In this document: in pieces, positions 6,625-8,519 of the stretch
Position numbering within the stretch: position 1 is the stretch's first letter
How the letters are laid out: each line of letters opens with the position of its first letter
Source of the DNA: JACJXF01 sp964349045
GTDB lineage: Bacteria; Bacteroidota; Bacteroidia; Bacteroidales; GCA-2748055
Assembly: GCA_964349045.1 (NCBI GenBank)
Contig: CAYGFI010000190.1
Location: 1 to 8,519 of the forward strand
DNA: 8,519 bases
Direction of reading: 5' to 3'
Program-made: the position numbers and the translations under genes
The notes under the pieces: model-generated
Seen by the model: the letters and a program-made list of their open reading frames with translations, nothing else
Told to the model about the DNA's origin: nothing
Databases searched by the model: none

Positions 6625-6783
6625 TTACAAAACTTTGGTAAATTTTTACATCATTCTCACTTTTTCCGGAAAGTTTTCGACGTTGTGCACCCATTCTGAT
6701 TTTAGGCCAGGTTAACCTTAATTTTGTTTCAGGTATTGTAGTACAATATGTAAATCATGTAAAAATTTACCAAAGTTGTGTAA
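6625..6783. repeat. 159-bp inverted-repeat element A (MITE-like)
   Basis: The left arm 6625-6651 and right arm 6757-6783 are reverse complements at 26 of 27 positions, including a perfect 21-bp core (6631-6651 with 6757-6777, core text ACTTTGGTAAATTTTTAC). The 105-bp interior has no coding frame of note but holds several short palindromes: TTTCCGGAAA (6663-6672), GTGCAC (6685-6690), AGGTTAACCT (6709-6718) and TATTGTA-G-TACAATA (6734-6748). The shape of long terminal inverted repeats around a short non-coding core fits a miniature inverted-repeat transposable element. No convincing target-site duplication borders it. Alternatives are a structured RNA or a regulatory cruciform. Confidence 0.65.
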
Positions 6784-6834
6784 CACTTATCATCCCTTTA
6801 GCGTCTAATTTCGCTTCAATTAAATTCCTCTTCA

Positions 6835-6984
6835 GGGGTTGTCTGTAAAGGTTTGAAATATCAAATTCCAGCTTTGTGCTGCATTGTGATTCAATGAATT
6901 ATGTTCTGAAGCAGGTTTTAATTAGGATATCACAATGCGCATCTCGTCTCCCAATTTTCGGGAAAGGACTTTACAGACAACCCC
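6835..6984. repeat. 150-bp inverted-repeat element B (MITE-like, nested palindrome)
   Basis: The ends are a perfect 16-bp inverted repeat, GGGGTTGTCTGTAAAG at 6835-6850 and its complement at 6969-6984. A second, nested 10-bp pair, GCATTGTGAT (6881-6890) and ATCACAATGC (6929-6938), lies at exactly the same distance from each end, so the element has two symmetric 56-bp arms around a 38-bp centre. GGGG-starting termini of this kind resemble insertion-sequence ends, but I cannot name a family. The hexamer TTCAGG occurs at 6831-6836 and 6988-6993 but is not flush with both ends, so no target duplication is claimed. Its sequence differs from element A. Confidence 0.65.
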
Positions 6985-7039
6985 AATTTCAGGAATACAA
7001 ATTTCCAAAGCGATTTTTTTTCAACTAAATACACAAAAA

Positions 7040-7711
7040 ATGAAAAACTTAAAAATCAGTGTTATTACAATTTTAACAACAGCTTTGATCTTTTCCAGTT
7101 GTGCATCCTGGAACAGGACACAAAAAGGCGCCGTAGTAGGCACTGCCACAGGCGGTGCAGTGGGCGCAGTAATTGGCAGGGCCTCGGGAAATACTGCCCT
7201 GGGAGCTATCATCGGCGCAACTGTTGGAGGTGCATCAGGCGCAATAATTGGTCGCCAGATGGACAAACAGGCTGAGGAAATAAAGAAAACCGTACCTGAT
7301 GCAAAAGTTGAACGTGTAGGTGAAGGAATCGTGGTGGAATTCAGCAGTAATGTTTTATTTGAATTCGACAAATCAAGCCTGTCGGTAGATGCAAAGAAAA
7401 ATCTTGACAAACTGGTTCTTGTCCTGAATAGTTATGCAGATACAGATATTGAATGCCAGGGACATACGGATAGTAAAGGGAGCCTTGCCTATAACCAGAC
7501 TTTATCAGAAAACAGGGCCTCAGCAGTTTCAAGTTATTTGTATTCAAAAGGGATAAGCAGCAACCGTGTTAACATTAAAGGATTTGGCGAAACCGTACCC
7601 AAATATGATAATGAAACTGCAGACGGCCGTTCACAAAACCGCAGGGTTGAGTTTCTGATCACTGCCAATGAAAAAATGAAAGCAGAGGCGGAGGCCCAGT
7701 CGTCAAATTAA
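7040..7711 (+). CDS. YiaD-like OmpA-family lipoprotein with glycine zipper
   Basis: This is a 223-residue protein. I choose ATG 7040 over the earlier in-frame ATG at 6935 because a lipoprotein signal peptide (MKNLKISVITILTTALIFSSC, lipobox ending at Cys21) begins there, and the extra 35 codons lie partly inside an inverted repeat. Residues about 30-72 are a glycine-zipper segment (GAVVGTATGGAVGAVIG, GAIIGATVGGASGAIIG), which can insert in or pack against a membrane. Residues about 98-207 are an OmpA domain: VLFEFDKSSLS, CQGHTDSKGS, NQTLSENRASAVSSYLYSKGI and DGRSQNRRVEFLI. Asp144 and Arg159 form the expected peptidoglycan-binding pair. This order (lipid anchor, glycine zipper, OmpA domain) matches the E. 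coli YiaD type. It probably anchors a membrane to the cell wall. It is divergent from a second OmpA-domain gene and is followed 87 bp later by a beta-barrel gene. Confidence 0.93.
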   Translation: MKNLKISVITILTTALIFSSCASWNRTQKGAVVGTATGGAVGAVIGRASGNTALGAIIGATVGGASGAIIGRQMDKQAEEIKKTVPDAKVERVGEGIVVEFSSNVLFEFDKSSLSVDAKKNLDKLVLVLNSYADTDIECQGHTDSKGSLAYNQTLSENRASAVSSYLYSKGISSNRVNIKGFGETVPKYDNETADGRSQNRRVEFLITANEKMKAEAEAQSSN

Positions 7712-7713
7712 AT

Positions 7714-7739
7714 TTAGAATTCAGAAGGTAGAATTCTAA
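7714..7739 (+). terminator. 9-bp hairpin just after the OmpA lipoprotein gene
   Basis: TTAGAATTC (7714-7722) and GAATTCTAA (7731-7739) pair perfectly around an 8-nt loop, 2 bp beyond the stop codon. The stem is AT-rich and is followed by the CTAAATT repeats, not a T-run, so termination would be weak. It may instead be part of the neighbouring repeat array, whose units share this sequence. Confidence 0.35.
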
Positions 7740-7743
7740 TCTC

Positions 7744-7792
7744 TAAATTCTAAACTCTAAATTCTAAACTCTAAATTCTAAATTCTAAACTT
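7744..7792 (+). repeat. Seven-copy heptanucleotide tandem array (TAAAYTC)
   Basis: Seven consecutive 7-bp units alternate between TAAATTC and TAAACTC (the last is TAAACTT). They also read as three exact 14-bp units, CTCTAAATTCTAAA, at 7741-7782. The array ends 6 bp before the start codon at 7799 and replaces any normal ribosome-binding site. Confidence 0.9.
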
Positions 7793-7798
7793 CCAAAA

Positions 7799-8488
7799 AT
7801 GAAAACAAAACTTATAATAATTGCATCGATCCTGTTATTTTCTGCTTGTTTAATAATGGCTCAGACAACTGAAAATGGAAAAATATCATTTGCAGTTCTT
7901 GGCGGGGTAAATTTCCAGACTTTTAATGGAAAAGAATCGGACGGTGATAAAATCGAAAATGATTTGCTGATTGCATATCATGCAGGTCTGAATGTTGCTA
8001 TTCCGGTTGCTCCTCAATTTTATTTTCAACCCGGCATCATGTTTTCCGTCAAGGGTGCAAAAAATACCAGTGTTGGAATTATAGGTCCATTCACCGGTAC
8101 CTGTAAGCTTTCTTATATTGAAGTACCTTTAAATGTAGTGTACAAAGGTTTGCTGGGTAATGGATATGTAATGGTCGGATTTGGACCTTATATCGGGTAT
8201 GCAATAAAAGGCAAAGTAAGTTATGAAAGCGGATCTGTAACAGTTGATTCCGATATGGAATTCAAAAAGGTGGTGGATAGCTCGGATCCCGCTCTAACCA
8301 CATATTTTAAAGCCATGGATGCAGGAGGAAATATTTTTTTCGGATTTGAAATGTCTTCCGGGCTATTTCTCCAGTTAAATGCTCAGCTTGGAATGCTTAA
8401 TATAGCGCCTGAGGATAACAGACCCTTACGCAGTAATCCCGATGTTAAAAATACGGGGTATGGACTTTCTTTGGGTTACCGGTTTTAA
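7799..8488 (+). CDS. PorT-like outer-membrane beta-barrel protein
   Basis: This is a 229-residue protein. Residues 1-21 (MKTKLIIIASILLFSACLIMA) form a signal peptide, with likely cleavage near MAQ-TT. Cys17 makes a partial lipobox (FSAC), but the hydrophobic stretch and AQ site after it favour ordinary cleavage. The mature part alternates polar and hydrophobic residues in strand-like blocks (FAVLGGVNFQTF, AYHAGLNVAIPVAPQFYFQPGIMFSVKG, LSYIEVPLNVVYKG, GYVMVGFGPYIGYAIKGKVSY, FFGFEMSSGLFLQLNAQLGM, TGYGLSLGYRF). It ends in Phe, the usual signal for beta-barrel assembly. The blocks YIEVPLNVVYK and GPYIGYAIKG are typical of the Bacteroidota 'outer membrane protein beta-barrel domain'/PorT group. 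It probably forms a small 8-stranded barrel of unknown cargo or partner. The heptamer array lies directly upstream. Co-transcription with the OmpA lipoprotein is possible. Confidence 0.88.
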   Translation: MKTKLIIIASILLFSACLIMAQTTENGKISFAVLGGVNFQTFNGKESDGDKIENDLLIAYHAGLNVAIPVAPQFYFQPGIMFSVKGAKNTSVGIIGPFTGTCKLSYIEVPLNVVYKGLLGNGYVMVGFGPYIGYAIKGKVSYESGSVTVDSDMEFKKVVDSSDPALTTYFKAMDAGGNIFFGFEMSSGLFLQLNAQLGMLNIAPEDNRPLRSNPDVKNTGYGLSLGYRF

Positions 8489-8505
8489 TATAATGCATTA
8501 TTATA
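8489..8505 (+). terminator. Small AT-rich palindrome after the beta-barrel gene
   Basis: Directly after the stop lies ATAATGCATTAT (8490-8501), a 12-bp palindrome. It can alternatively fold as TATAAT/ATTATA with a 5-nt loop. It is weak and GC-poor, so a terminator role is uncertain. The remaining bases to 8519 show nothing further. Confidence 0.2.
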
Positions 8506-8519
8506 CTTAACTCAAGTTG

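Larger units (their letters stand above)
6491..7039. other. Divergent intergenic region between two OmpA-domain genes
   Basis: This 549-bp stretch separates a minus-strand gene starting at 6490 from a plus-strand gene starting at 7040, so it must contain both promoters. It holds two long inverted repeats (6625-6783 and 6835-6984) and a dyad at 6579-6595. An open frame enters it from the right (6935 onward), but its first 35 codons look non-coding because a signal peptide begins at 7040. I see no other gene and no confidently matched -33/-7 promoter pair. Confidence 0.7.

Noticed and set aside
6831..6993. TTCAGG on both sides of inverted repeat B as a target-site duplication
   Set aside because: The left copy overlaps the arm and the right copy is offset by 3 bp from the arm end, so it does not fit a clean duplication.

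Overview
The window looks like a chromosomal segment from a member of the Bacteroidota. The genome is AT-rich, start codons follow A-rich stretches instead of clear Shine-Dalgarno sites, and the encoded proteins fit that phylum: a DUF3494 ice-binding lipoprotein, a CheB-CheR-PAS hybrid, OmpA-type peptidoglycan-binding proteins and a PorT-like outer-membrane beta-barrel ending in Phe. The exact genus cannot be read from the sequence. I see no rRNA, tRNA, CRISPR array, transposase or phage gene.

Layout. (1) Positions 1-671, minus strand: the N-terminal two thirds or more of a DUF3494 ice-binding-like lipoprotein, cut by the window edge. (2) 672-1095: AT-rich non-coding DNA. (3) 1096-4597, minus strand: a two-gene sensory unit, a 985-residue CheB/CheR/PAS protein whose stop overlaps by 8 bp the start of a 183-residue coiled-coil/PAS protein. 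No histidine kinase or receiver domain is present. (4) 4744-6490, minus strand: a second two-gene unit with a 4-bp gap, in the order membrane-anchored OmpA-domain protein, then a membrane-anchored coiled-coil protein with three 96-residue helix-hairpin-helix repeats. (5) 6491-7039: a 549-bp divergent intergenic region holding two separate long inverted repeats (6625-6783 and 6835-6984) plus smaller dyads. (6) 7040-8488, plus strand: a YiaD-like glycine-zipper/OmpA lipoprotein, then an 87-bp gap filled by a 9-bp hairpin and a heptanucleotide tandem array, then an outer-membrane beta-barrel protein.

How the genes may fit together. Most of the window concerns the cell envelope. Two OmpA-domain proteins with the same Asp/Arg peptidoglycan-binding pair are transcribed away from each other from one repeat-rich region. 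One is joined to a protein predicted to carry putative nucleic-acid-binding domains at the inner membrane, the other to a beta-barrel protein. The CheB-CheR-PAS unit would act as a cytoplasmic sensory or protein-methylation module, with its partner kinase elsewhere or absent. The most unusual items are the two MITE-like inverted repeats between the OmpA genes, the exact 288-bp triplication in the HhH gene, and the heptamer array directly before the beta-barrel gene's start codon.
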